Notes under the pieces: model-generated | The model's database searches: none | Seen by the model: only the letters and a program-made list of their open reading frames with translations | Told to the model about the DNA's origin: nothing | Position numbers and translations under genes: made by a program | Part shown: piece after piece, positions 6,227 to 6,249 of the stretch | Layout of the letters: every line of letters begins with the position of its first letter | How positions within the stretch are numbered: position 1 is the first letter of the stretch | Origin: Clostridia bacterium | GTDB lineage: Bacteria; Bacillota; Clostridia; Peptostreptococcales; Anaerovoracaceae | Reading direction: 5' to 3' | Length of the DNA stretch: 6,249 nucleotides | NCBI GenBank assembly: GCA_900766045.1 | Contig: CAAFTW010000020.1 | Location: 1 to 6,249 of the forward strand

Positions 6227-6249
6227 AAATTACAGAACGGATTCCAGAA

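Overview
The window looks like chromosomal DNA from a low-to-mid GC, Gram-positive anaerobe of the class Clostridia, most likely Lachnospiraceae-like. This rests on three things: the style of the multi-domain PAS/GGDEF/EAL proteins, the AGGGGA/AAGGGAG-type ribosome binding sites, and a clostridial-looking enolase. The taxonomic call is inference from protein style, not a database match. All three convincing genes lie on the + strand.

Layout: (1) about 103-3087 is a very large soluble c-di-GMP turnover protein ordered PAS, degenerate GGDEF, intact EAL, PAS, PAS, coiled coil, GGEEI. Its reading frame is open to the left edge of the window, so an N-terminal extension outside the window cannot be excluded. 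(2) 3088-3210 is a short gap with an imperfect hairpin overlapping a TATAAT promoter. It also holds a strong Shine-Dalgarno sequence that serves an out-of-frame ATG. (3) 3211-4560 encodes a PAS-GAF-GGDEF diguanylate cyclase. (4) 4561-4820 is a 260-base non-coding gap with a possible weak terminator, a weak promoter candidate and a tandem 9-bp repeat ahead of the next gene. (5) 4821-6122 is eno (enolase), complete with all catalytic residues. (6) 6123-6249 is non-coding and carries two copies of a GTAACTTT...GGGG motif that may be the edge of an insertion sequence continuing past the window.

The first two genes form a signalling pair. The first protein has an apparently active phosphodiesterase domain and a probable cyclase domain on one chain, with two PAS domains carrying the same C-x10-C-x2-C cysteine motif. 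The second is a dedicated cyclase with no RxxD inhibitory site. Together they suggest local, sensor-gated control of c-di-GMP. Enolase is a glycolytic housekeeping gene with its own leader, and I see no functional link to the c-di-GMP genes beyond adjacency. Nothing here is clearly a wholly new system. The most interesting items are the repeated cysteine-PAS module inside a GGDEF-EAL-GGDEF chain, the frame conflict at the start of the second gene, and the repeats at the right edge.
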